A stretch of DNA of 33,239 bases from an uncultured Prevotellaceae bacterium. Its GTDB lineage: Bacteria > Bacteroidota > Bacteroidia > Bacteroidales > Bacteroidaceae. The DNA lies in assembly GCA_947167515.1 (NCBI GenBank), contig CAMVIM010000037.1, positions 1-33,239 of the forward strand. The letters run 5' to 3'. A program made the position numbers and the translations under genes. Under the pieces are notes generated by a model. It did not search any database. It had not been told where the DNA came from and saw only the letters and a list, made by a program, of their open reading frames with translations. Shown here piece after piece: positions 17,646-23,387 of the stretch (positions are counted from its first letter, which is position 1; each line of letters opens with the position of its first letter).

Positions 17646-17646
17646 C

Positions 17647-18285
17647 ATGGAATTTACAAGATTATTGAAGAAAGGTTCAAGGGGTGAGGATGTCAAGGCG
17701 GTGCAACGTGCTTTGCACTGCTACCCCGATGGCATATTTGGCGAAATCACCGAAGAGGCAGTCAAGGACTGGCAAGAGCTGCATGGCTTGGGTGTGGATG
17801 GCATCGTGGGAAGGCTTACATGGGATTCCCTCTTCCCTGCTTCAACCAGTGCCACCAACCTCAAGGAAACCAAGCGCAGAATCAACCGCATAGTTGTGCA
17901 TTGCACAGCAACCGAGGAGGGCAAGGACTACACGGTTGACTGGATTAGGCGAGTTCACAAGAAAAAGGGGTGGAGCGACATCGGTTACCATTACGTTATA
18001 TATCGTGATGGGTCGCTGCATGAGGGGCGAGACATCAACCTTGTGGGCACTCATGCACGAGGCTACAACACTGGCAGCATCGGAGTGGTGTATGTTGGCG
18101 GCTGTCCTCAAGGCGACACGCAAAAAAACAAAGACACTCGCACTCCTGAGCAGAAGGCTACGCTCTTGCGCTTGTTGAAGGACTTGCGCAAGATGTACCC
18201 CCATGCCGAGATAGTCGGACACAAGGACCTTAACGCCACTGGTTGTCCGAGCTTCGATGCTAAGACCGAATACAAGGGACTATGA
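17647..18285 (+). CDS. N-acetylmuramoyl-L-alanine amidase endolysin
   Basis: A 212-residue endolysin. Residues ~5-63 are a peptidoglycan-binding (PG_binding_1) domain (GSRGEDVKAVQRAL, then DGIFGEITEEAVKDWQ). Residues ~78-205 are a T7-lysozyme-type amidase, with Zn ligands expected at His 85 (VVHCTAT), His 192 (GHKDLN) and Cys 200 (GCPSFD). It should cut the amide bond between MurNAc and L-Ala. There is no signal peptide, so it depends on the holin. T7 lysozyme has a Lys two residues before the Cys ligand where this protein has Thr 198, as in many amidase-active PGRP relatives. The start ATG 17647 lies 1 base past the holin stop. Confidence 0.92.
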   Translation: MEFTRLLKKGSRGEDVKAVQRALHCYPDGIFGEITEEAVKDWQELHGLGVDGIVGRLTWDSLFPASTSATNLKETKRRINRIVVHCTATEEGKDYTVDWIRRVHKKKGWSDIGYHYVIYRDGSLHEGRDINLVGTHARGYNTGSIGVVYVGGCPQGDTQKNKDTRTPEQKATLLRLLKDLRKMYPHAEIVGHKDLNATGCPSFDAKTEYKGL

Positions 18286-18764
18286 GCAAGGATTGCGACA
18301 ATGCCACCGTCAAGGGATGCAGCGAGTTAGTTGTGGGCTTTGCATTGGGTCTATTGGCCTGCCTGCTCATTTCTCTGTGTGCCTGCAAGAGTGGGCACGA
18401 GGTTATCAAGGAGCAAGTGCCAGTGGTGGTGACTCAAGAGCACCACACCGAGAGTGTGCGAGTTGACATCGTGCGTGACACCATACACCAACGGGACAGC
18501 ATCTACCACTACATCAAGGGCGACACCACTATTATTGAGCGGTGGCACTATTACACCAACAACAACCAGCAAGTGCGAGTTGACACCTTGGTAAAAGTGG
18601 ACAGTGTGCAGGTGCCAGTGGAGGTGGTGCGAGTCAAGGAGGTCACCAAGGTTGAGGAGGTCAACCGCCTCAAGTGGTGGCAACGGCTGCTCATGGGCAT
18701 CGGTGGGCTGGCACTCATCGCAGTGGGCATCATGACGGCATACAAGATAGGAAAGCGAAAGTAA
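18282..18764 (+). CDS. Candidate unimolecular spanin
   Basis: A 160-residue protein overlaps the endolysin by 4 bases. The N-terminus is a lipoprotein-type signal, with a hydrophobic run (VVGFALGLLACLLISL) and lipobox LCAC (Cys 35 would be lipidated). The ectodomain ~36-130 is beta/charged with alternating residues (VRVDIVRDTIHQRDSIYHY). Residues ~137-155 form a membrane segment, followed by the basic tail KIGKRK. A lipobox at one end and a membrane helix at the other is the plan of u-spanins such as T1 gp11, which fuse inner and outer membranes in the last step of lysis. The position after holin and endolysin agrees. No sequence homology is claimed. Confidence 0.65.
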   Translation: MSKDCDNATVKGCSELVVGFALGLLACLLISLCACKSGHEVIKEQVPVVVTQEHHTESVRVDIVRDTIHQRDSIYHYIKGDTTIIERWHYYTNNNQQVRVDTLVKVDSVQVPVEVVRVKEVTKVEEVNRLKWWQRLLMGIGGLALIAVGIMTAYKIGKRK

Positions 18765-18786
18765 TTGTTTTTTTCATAATTTTACC

Positions 18787-18818
18787 GAGCAACTGGCAAG
18801 CGATTGTCGGTTGCTCTT
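18787..18818 (+). terminator. Terminator of the late head/lysis operon
   Basis: A 13-bp stem with two G-T pairs (GAGCAACTGGCAA / TTGTCGGTTGCTC) closes a GCGA tetraloop of the stable GNRA kind (18800-18803). A short T-rich stretch (TTGTGTT) follows. It lies 22 bases past the spanin stop and closes the late operon. Confidence 0.75.
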
Positions 18819-18901
18819 GTGTTAAAATATGAATACAAATAAGTTGTTTTATTGTGCAAGTGTTAAAAATGTGTTAATTTAATCATTTTCTTGTGTTATA
18901 A

Positions 18902-18933
18902 TTTGCACACAACAAAAAAACATATTAAATTTG
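18902..18933 (+). promoter_or_regulatory. Bacteroidetes promoter of the 18974 cassette
   Basis: TTTG at 18902-18905, a 20-base spacer and TAAATTTG at 18926-18933 match the Bacteroidetes sigma-A form (TTTG-N19-21-TAnnTTTG) fully. The sequence after the box (TTTGCAGTGT) is identical to that at the early promoter 22148-22157. About 41 bases separate the box from the ATG. Confidence 0.85.
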
Positions 18934-18973
18934 CAGTGTAAAAATTAATCAACGACATTAAAACTTTAGAATT

Positions 18974-19462
18974 ATGACAACACTCACAATCAACAACATT
19001 CACGAGTTCATCAACAAACCAATTAGCATCTATTGCAAGCAGTACGAGGGCAATGCAGATGTCTATGGGCAAGCAGTAATCACCGAGTTAAGTAAGGATG
19101 AGCGCAACCCCATCAAGGTAGGTGACGCAACGGGTGAGGGGCATTTTCTTGAGTATGCCATCATCAATGAGGATGGAGTTATCTGCATAGGCGATGAGGA
19201 TAGACCAGTAGAGGTAGAATTAAGCGAGAACGGCTTGCAAACCAGCGAGGTGATAGAGAACGCAATAAAGCGCATATTCAACCCTGCTAACGGCTACACT
19301 AAGCTGCCATTTGTGGTGCATTGCACGAGTAATGGCGTGGAGCTTAGGATGAATGACCTTGTGCTTGGCGAGCACTACATCCGCTTAATTGATTCTATTA
19401 CACAACGGCTTAATGTTAGGTGGTATATTGATTTCTCGAACAATATAATCAAAATAAATTAA
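18974..19462 (+). CDS. Hypothetical protein in an independent cassette
   Basis: A 162-residue acidic protein of unknown family. It has mixed beta/helical character (YAIINEDGVICIGDEDRPVE) and no membrane segment or enzyme motif. It is preceded by a full Bacteroidetes promoter and lies between the late terminator and a bidirectional terminator. With the HTH gene that follows, it forms a unit outside both late and early operons. That layout is typical of genes expressed in the lysogen (morons), for example exclusion or host-modifying genes; the role is inferred, not shown. Confidence 0.7.
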   Translation: MTTLTINNIHEFINKPISIYCKQYEGNADVYGQAVITELSKDERNPIKVGDATGEGHFLEYAIINEDGVICIGDEDRPVEVELSENGLQTSEVIENAIKRIFNPANGYTKLPFVVHCTSNGVELRMNDLVLGEHYIRLIDSITQRLNVRWYIDFSNNIIKIN

Positions 19463-19486
19463 ACGCACTTAAAGTTGAGTTTAACA

Positions 19487-19708
19487 ATGAATAAAGAGCA
19501 AATCGGGCAAGCCATAGCCGAGGCACGAAAGGCGCAAGGCATCACGATTAGAGAGCTCGCAGGGCGATGCTCCACCAGCACAAGAGCGGTGCAAGCTGTC
19601 GAAAAAGGCTGGTATAACGTAGGAATTGACACCTACCTTGCCCTCGCCCAGCAGTTGGGCGTAGAATTGCAGATTAAGCCCATAGAGCGCACGAAAGGCG
19701 CAGAATGA
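19487..19708 (+). CDS. XRE-family HTH regulator
   Basis: A 73-residue protein is almost entirely a Cro/C1-type helix-turn-helix (residues ~5-60): EQIGQAIAEARKAQGITIRE, then CSTSTRAVQAVEKGW, with the turn near TSTRA. I use ATG 19487 rather than the TTG four codons upstream. It could control its own cassette or the neighbouring integrase. A role as antitoxin is possible for such pairs, but the upstream 162-residue protein shows no toxin motif. Confidence 0.8.
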   Translation: MNKEQIGQAIAEARKAQGITIRELAGRCSTSTRAVQAVEKGWYNVGIDTYLALAQQLGVELQIKPIERTKGAE

Positions 19709-19731
19709 TTAACTGCACCATCAGAAAAAAT

Positions 19732-19764
19732 AAGACCCTCACACGCAAAATGTGGGGGTCTTTT
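19732..19764. terminator. Bidirectional terminator between convergent genes
   Basis: A 12-bp stem (AAGACCCTCACA at 19732-19743 with TGTGGGGGTCTT at 19751-19762, one G-T) closes a 7-base loop. T residues follow on the + strand and an A run precedes it (19725-19730), giving a T run on the other strand. It can end both the HTH transcript and the leftward integrase transcript. Confidence 0.88.
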
Positions 19765-19776
19765 GGGGTGTGAAGT

Positions 19777-20955
19777 CTATTGCACAACCAGCGCAAGCAC
19801 CTTGCGGTTTGCCTCATCCACCTTGCGCCTATCGGGTACGATGTAGCCCAGTGTCACCGCCATGCCGTAGGAGTGCCCGAGTGCCTGCGAAATGACTTCG
19901 ATAGGGGTGTCAATAGAGAGAGCCAGTGTTGCCCATGTGTAACGGGCGGTGTAGGTGGTTATCGGTGGCAGACCGAGGTCGCTGGCAATGTCCTTGAGGT
20001 GTTTGTTAATTTGCGCTGTGGCGACATGGATGCTCTTGTAATGTTGCAGTATGTCCACAAGGTTTTTCTCGCCTCTGTGCGCCTCTATGAGCCTTTTTGC
20101 CACGCTCTCCACCTTGACCGAGTAGACCCTGCCAGTCTTTTGGCGTGTGTAGTTGATGCGCCCCTGCGATATGCCCTGCAACTGGCAAAGGTCGGCCATG
20201 TTGATGCCGATGAGGGCAAAGATGAGCTTGAATATGTCAAGCGCATAGTTTTGCACCTCGTTGGGTGGTGTGTAGTGCCATAGCTGGCACATCTGCTCCA
20301 GTGTGAGGGCGGTGGGTGTGCTCGGTGCGCTCTTGATGCGGTACTGGCGGAAGGGATAGGGGGCAGTCGTGAGTTGGTGGTTGAGGGCGTAGTTGAAGAT
20401 GGTGCGAATATTGCGCAGGTGGATGCTCCGTGAGTTGACCGAGGGGCAGTAGCTTGTTAGGTACTTGTCGAAGTCGTGCAACCAGTCGGGAGTGATGTCC
20501 GAGAACTGCAACAGCCTCACACCCTTGGCACCGAGCCACCTTGTTATGTGTGTGTCGGTCTGCTTGAACTTGTCAGCCGAGTTGGGGCGGCTGCAATTGT
20601 CTTGGTACTGGCGCAATACTGCCATCACCCTTGTGTCGGCATCCTCGGGCGGTGTGATGTGGTCGGCAATGAGGTCACGCACCTTGGCTGTGGTCATGCC
20701 TCGCACGTTGCCAAGCTGCATCACTGCCTCGTTAGCTTTGGCGAGGTTAGTGAGGGCCACCGAGTTGATGGTGTCCGCTTGTGGGTGGTTGATGACTCGC
20801 TTGCGCACCTTGTCCCACTGGTTAGGCTTGAGCCTCACCCCTGTGATGGGGATGTAGCAGCTTGACGAGGCATGGTTGACCGCTATGAGCAGCGGAGCAG
20901 TGCCTGCCTTATCAAGTTGGTTGCGGTAATATAAGCTAACTCTGACCTTTCGCAT
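19777..20955 (-). CDS. int: Tyrosine integrase (Bacteroidetes type)
   Basis: A 392-residue site-specific recombinase. Residues ~1-95 are an arm-binding domain, ~105-205 the core-binding (SAM-like) domain, and ~215-392 the catalytic domain. Visible catalytic residues are Lys 273, Arg 338 in TYTARYTWAT, His 361 in LGHS and nucleophile Tyr 371 in TLGYIVPD. Tyr 335 sits where HxxR usually has His. The first catalytic Arg is missing: the site reads FALIGINMADLC. I place the start at 20955 (MRKVRVSLYY), with an A-rich leader. The frame stays open 67 codons further upstream, but that part runs through the tRNA-derived attachment site and is unlikely to be translated. It integrates phage DNA at tRNA-Ser. 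Confidence 0.93.
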   Translation of the reverse strand: MRKVRVSLYYRNQLDKAGTAPLLIAVNHASSSCYIPITGVRLKPNQWDKVRKRVINHPQADTINSVALTNLAKANEAVMQLGNVRGMTTAKVRDLIADHITPPEDADTRVMAVLRQYQDNCSRPNSADKFKQTDTHITRWLGAKGVRLLQFSDITPDWLHDFDKYLTSYCPSVNSRSIHLRNIRTIFNYALNHQLTTAPYPFRQYRIKSAPSTPTALTLEQMCQLWHYTPPNEVQNYALDIFKLIFALIGINMADLCQLQGISQGRINYTRQKTGRVYSVKVESVAKRLIEAHRGEKNLVDILQHYKSIHVATAQINKHLKDIASDLGLPPITTYTARYTWATLALSIDTPIEVISQALGHSYGMAVTLGYIVPDRRKVDEANRKVLALVVQ

Positions 20956-20956
20956 C

Positions 20957-20975
20957 TTTTGCGGTTGTTTTGCGG
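20957..20975. repeat. Paired TTTTGCGG repeats, left arm
   Basis: TTTTGCGG occurs at 20957-20964 and 20968-20975, 11 bases apart (one helical turn). A second pair with the same spacing lies on the other side of the attachment core (21181-21199). Such paired short repeats are expected for integrase arm-type sites. They lie immediately before the integrase start, so the integrase could also repress itself. Confidence 0.55.
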
Positions 20976-21062
20976 TTTTTGCGCCACAAAATTGGCGATT
21001 TTGCCGCCTTATGCCACTTGTCTTGGTTTCGCCCGAAGCCCTTTGCGGTCGGGCATCTTGAG

Positions 21063-21118
21063 CGGAGTGACCGAGATTCGAACTCGGGAACCGCTTGTGA
21101 CGGTTACACGCTTTCCAG
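21063..21118 (-). other. attP: attP core: 3' half of a tRNA-Ser(GGA) gene
   Basis: Read on the minus strand, the sequence begins in the anticodon loop (CTGGAAA, anticodon GGA). It continues with the 3' stem GCGTGT, then a long variable arm (AACCG..CGGTT, perfect 5 bp), and a T arm CCGAG-TTCGAAT-CTCGG. It ends with the acceptor strand TCACTCC and discriminator G. The 5' side (ACTCAAGCGA) does not pair, so this is only the 3' half. Type II structure and G73 identify serine. This is the classic attachment site of a phage that rebuilds a tRNA gene on integration. An inverted repeat (GCCCGA/TCGGGC, 21031-21054) lies beside it. Confidence 0.88.
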
Positions 21119-21180
21119 TCGCTTGAGTTGTGTGTCATAAATGTGGTGATGGTCAATGATTTATAATTTTACTCTAAATT

Positions 21181-21199
21181 TTTTGCGGTCGTTTTGCGG
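21181..21199. repeat. Paired TTTTGCGG repeats, right arm
   Basis: TTTTGCGG occurs at 21181-21188 and 21192-21199, again 11 bases apart and in the same orientation as the left pair (20957-20975). The two pairs flank the tRNA-Ser core at 88 and 63 bases. They are probable arm-type integrase or accessory-protein sites. The second copy also contains the TTTG of a possible promoter (21193-21226). Confidence 0.55.
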
Positions 21200-21226
21200 T
21201 TTTTTGCCTCAAAATGGCTACCTTTG
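21193..21226 (+). promoter_or_regulatory. Possible rightward promoter beside attP
   Basis: TTTG at 21193-21196 and TACCTTTG at 21219-21226 are 22 bases apart, one more than the usual upper limit. The -7 box and following bases (TACCTTTGTGCG) resemble those of the late promoter at 32092 (TACCTTTGCG). It points toward the 3' end of the repressor gene, with a terminator before that gene, so a short non-coding RNA is the expected product. Confidence 0.5.
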
Positions 21227-21232
21227 TGCGGG

Positions 21233-21347
21233 TAATTTATTTGTTTCATAATTATAAAAGTTTTAATAGTACAAGCGCATCTAATGCGCACTACCGAAGT
21301 GATTAGTTATTGATGCCCCTGCCAGTGATGGTGGGGGCATTGCTTTT
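21233..21347 (+). ncRNA. Candidate small RNA, convergent with the repressor
   Basis: The ~115 bases between a possible promoter and a terminator hairpin hold no ORF. They contain a perfect hairpin GCGCAT-CTA-ATGCGC (21275-21289) and then an 11-bp terminator hairpin. The RNA would end 6 bases before the repressor stop, so it could also meet the repressor mRNA 3' end. The transcript start is assumed to be about 7 bases past the -7 box. Confidence 0.35.
21313..21347. terminator. Terminator after the repressor gene
   Basis: An 11-bp stem (ATGCCCCTGCC / GGTGGGGGCAT, two G-T pairs) with a 6-base loop lies just downstream of the leftward repressor. On the + strand it is followed by TGCTTTTG. It has no T run on the minus strand, so it serves rightward transcription best, while it may still end the repressor message. 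Confidence 0.6.
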
Positions 21348-21352
21348 GTGCC

Positions 21353-22030
21353 TCATAGCTCCTCACGATGTACAGATGCGACAACCAGCCACATGTTGTT
21401 GATAAAGTCTTTTGCTATCTCGTTGCTCTCATAGTCAACGTTGTAGGAGTCAAGGGTGTAGTGCGTGGCATCGTGCCCCTTGCGCACTATCTTGATGAGC
21501 CGCCGCCAGTCGGCAAGCTCAAGGACATACGACCGCCCAAGCTCAATGTACTCTCGCCATGCCTCGATAGGTCGGATGAGGATGTAAGACCCAGCAGGGT
21601 ATTTCGGTGTCATGCTGTCGCCGTACACTGGTATCACCACATCGCCATTGTGGGCGATTTGACGATTAAAGGGCATCATGCCGATGGTGTACTGCTCAAT
21701 GTCGGCTTGGTCGTTGGGACGGAAGCCGCCAGCCGCATCGGGCGAGAGGATGGGAATGTTAATAATGTCGGGGTGCTGCATAGGTGTAGTGGGGGGCGAT
21801 TGCTCATTGGGGTTACTGCCCTGCTCGCCCTGCGTCATGAGCCATAGGGGGTCGATGCCAGTCAGCTCGCCCCACCTAACTGCCGACTGTGTGCCGAGCC
21901 TATCCCTGCCATTAACCACATTGCTCACTACTGGGTGCGTAACTCCTAACTGCTTGGCGAGGTCATTTTGCTTTATTCCTCGTTTTTTGAAAAAAAATTT
22001 CAATTCAGTGGCAAATTTTTCTTTTTCCAT
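21353..22030 (-). CDS. CI-like phage repressor (HTH plus S24 peptidase)
   Basis: A 225-residue repressor. Residues ~5-62 form a helix-turn-helix (IKQNDLAKQLGVTHPVVSNV, then NGRDRLGT). Residues ~90-225 are a LexA/CI-type S24 domain with the catalytic Ser 139 in PVYGDSMTP, a candidate general-base Lys 180, and a likely self-cleavage site Ala100-Gly101 (PDAAGGF). It should hold the rightward early promoter shut in the lysogen and cleave itself when RecA is activated. The start at 22030 has the HTH at its normal place; the open frame upstream runs through operator DNA and is not coding. It is divergent from the early operon. Confidence 0.92.
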   Translation of the reverse strand: MEKEKFATELKFFFKKRGIKQNDLAKQLGVTHPVVSNVVNGRDRLGTQSAVRWGELTGIDPLWLMTQGEQGSNPNEQSPPTTPMQHPDIINIPILSPDAAGGFRPNDQADIEQYTIGMMPFNRQIAHNGDVVIPVYGDSMTPKYPAGSYILIRPIEAWREYIELGRSYVLELADWRRLIKIVRKGHDATHYTLDSYNVDYESNEIAKDFINNMWLVVASVHREEL

Positions 22031-22065
22031 AACTATTTGAGTTTTAAAGAGTTGTAGGTAATTTG

Positions 22066-22142
22066 CAAACATTGTAAGAAAAAATCTTACATTTTTTTGA
22101 AAAATAATTTGAAAAATGTTTGGTAGTTTCAAACAATGTTTG
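22066..22142. promoter_or_regulatory. Repressor operator region
   Basis: Several inverted repeats lie between the divergent genes: CAAACATTG at 22066-22074, GTAAGA-N5-TCTTAC at 22074-22090, TGTTTG at 22117-22122, and a perfect 13-base palindrome CAAACAATGTTTG at 22130-22142. CAAACA and its complement TGTTTG recur at three sites. The palindrome sits between the two boxes of the early promoter, where a bound repressor would block polymerase. Confidence 0.7.
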
Positions 22143-22150
22143 TAATTTTG
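22119..22150 (+). promoter_or_regulatory. Early rightward promoter
   Basis: TTTG at 22119-22122, a 20-base spacer and TAATTTTG at 22143-22150 match the Bacteroidetes consensus. The spacer contains a perfect palindrome (22130-22142), so repression by the divergent CI-like protein is the direct prediction. The first gene starts 58 bases after the -7 box. The leader contains two copies of TTTTAAAACACACAAAATTA-like sequence (22163-22182 and 22190-22208). Confidence 0.85.
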
Positions 22151-22208
22151 CAGTGTTGAAATTTTAAAACACACAAAATTACTAACAATTTTTAAAACAC
22201 ACAAAATT

Positions 22209-22511
22209 ATGGCAACAAAATCAGCATTAATCAACGAGACAGTTATTGCACGCATTGACCGTGCAGGTGTATTCATGGGCACTCTCGCCCACATCGACAG
22301 CGACATTGTGCGCTTGACCAATGTTAGGCGCATCTACTACTGGACTGGGGCGTTAAGCGTTACTGACATGGCGAGCAACGGCATCAAAAGTGGCAAAGTG
22401 ACTAAGCCGTGCGAGGTCGTTGAGTTCAACCGCAGTGCCCTTGTGGAGATTAACAAGTGCAGCGACAAGGCTGCTGGGTGTATCACCTCAATCGAGCCTT
22501 GGTCATGCTAA
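22209..22511 (+). CDS. First early gene (DUF6948-like)
   Basis: A 100-residue protein is the first product of the repressed rightward operon. The segment AGVFMGTLAHID, then VRLTNVRRIYYWTGALSVTD and KPCEVVEF fit a small family I recall as DUF6948 in Bacteroidetes phages and elements. No function is known to me. Its place, where lambda has cro, would suit a regulator or host-takeover protein, but no DNA-binding motif is visible. It overlaps the next gene by 7 bases. Confidence 0.75.
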   Translation: MATKSALINETVIARIDRAGVFMGTLAHIDSDIVRLTNVRRIYYWTGALSVTDMASNGIKSGKVTKPCEVVEFNRSALVEINKCSDKAAGCITSIEPWSC

Positions 22512-23263
22512 CCGATGAGGCAATCCGTAATTTCCTATCGCTTGGCTATGGCGATGGCTCTGGCTCTGGCTCTGGCTCTGGCGATGGCGATGGCGATGGC
22601 TATGGCTATGGCTCTGGCGATGGCTCTGGCTATGGCTCTGGCTCTGGCTATGGCGATGGCTCTGGCGATGGCGATGGCGATGGCTCTGGCGATGGCTCTG
22701 GCTATGGCTATGGCGATGGCTCTGGCGATGGCGATGGCGATGGCTCTGGCGATGGCTCTGGCTATGGCTCTGGCGATGGCTCTGGCAACATTGTCAAAGT
22801 GGGTGCGCATCACATCTACAATGTTGACAGCATACCAACTGCCATCTACTCCATCCACGGCAACTATGCTCAGGGTGGCGTGTTGCGACAAGACTTCACA
22901 TTCAAGCCTTGCTACATCGCCCGAGTGGGAGATAGCTTTGCGCATGGTGACACGTTGCGGCAGGCGATGGCAGATGCCCGAGCCAAAGAGCTGCGCAACC
23001 AGCCTGTCGAGGAGCGAGTTGGGCAATTCCTCTCCGCTTATCCCGACCCCGACACTCCTATCCCAGCGAAAGAGCTGTTCGACTGGCACAACATCCTCAC
23101 GGGCTCTTGCTTATTTGGCCGCAAGCAATTTTGCGCCGAGCGAGGCATTGATGTTGAGCACGACAGCTACACCTTGCGAGATTTTGTCAACTTGACAAAA
23201 GACAGCTATGGCGGTGAGGTGATACGCATGATTGAGGAGCGATTAGGCAAGTCCCGCATCTGA
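22505..23263 (+). CDS. Gly-X repeat protein with conserved C-terminal domain
   Basis: A 252-residue protein. I start it at ATG 22505, overlapping the previous stop; an upstream in-frame ATG (22457) lies within the previous gene. Residues 1-13 are a short helix (MLTDEAIRNFLSL). Residues 14-93 are 40 dipeptides Gly-Ser, Gly-Asp or Gly-Tyr. Residues ~94-252 are globular, with a conserved-looking end: FDWHNILTGSCLFGRKQFCA and VNLTKDSYGGEVIRMIEERL. I recall this C-terminal type in Bacteroidetes phages; no activity is known to me. The Gly-X region may be a flexible or phase-separating linker. Confidence 0.8.
   Translation: MLTDEAIRNFLSLGYGDGSGSGSGSGDGDGDGYGYGSGDGSGYGSGSGYGDGSGDGDGDGSGDGSGYGYGDGSGDGDGDGSGDGSGYGSGDGSGNIVKVGAHHIYNVDSIPTAIYSIHGNYAQGGVLRQDFTFKPCYIARVGDSFAHGDTLRQAMADARAKELRNQPVEERVGQFLSAYPDPDTPIPAKELFDWHNILTGSCLFGRKQFCAERGIDVEHDSYTLRDFVNLTKDSYGGEVIRMIEERLGKSRI
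22544..22783 (+). repeat. Three-word hexanucleotide repeat (40 units)
   Basis: Forty uninterrupted hexamers of the forms GGCTCT, GGCGAT and GGCTAT encode Gly-Ser, Gly-Asp and Gly-Tyr. Gly is always GGC and the second codons never vary by synonym. A 60-base (10-unit) block is duplicated exactly at 22646-22705 and 22706-22765. The length and order are expected to vary between strains through slippage, always in steps that keep the frame. Confidence 0.97.
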
Positions 23264-23275
23264 ACAGTAGGTGGA

Positions 23276-23352
23276 TGCCCGTAAAGCCGAAATATCAAGA
23301 ACAACAAGGCTATAATATACCACTGAGGGTGGGTGCAACTCCCACACGGGCA
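23276..23352 (+). other. tRNA-like fold in the early operon
   Basis: A 77-base segment has a 7-bp outer stem (TGCCCGT at 23276-23282 with ACGGGCA at 23346-23352). A 5-bp T-arm-like hairpin GTGGG-TGCAACT-CCCAC (23329-23345) abuts the 3' strand exactly, and a possible 4-bp D-arm-like stem is AGCC/GGCT (23285-23288, 23308-23311). No anticodon stem can be drawn, so it is not a normal tRNA. The loop begins GTGC instead of GTTC. A 32-codon ORF (23275-23373) covers the same bases and is the main alternative. It lies in the 124-base gap before the next gene. Confidence 0.4.
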
Positions 23353-23387
23353 ACAATGAATTTTAACCAATAAAACAACAAAACGAA

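Noticed and set aside
21063-21140. A functional tRNA-Ser gene
   Set aside because: The 5' acceptor strand, D arm and 5' anticodon stem are absent; only the 3' half is present.
20956-21156. A 67-residue N-terminal extension of the integrase
   Set aside because: It is read through the tRNA-derived attachment site and would change on integration. The start at 20955 has an A-rich leader and the normal domain length.
22544-22783. CRISPR array or similar
   Set aside because: There are no spacers; the repeats are contiguous six-base coding units.
22515-23195. A 226-codon rightward ORF of Ala-Leu-Ala-Met repeats in another frame over the Gly-X gene, plus a minus-strand Ala-Ile-Ala-Arg ORF
   Set aside because: A six-base repeat without stop codons leaves all frames open. 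The Gly-X frame alone has a coupled start and continues into a normal globular domain.
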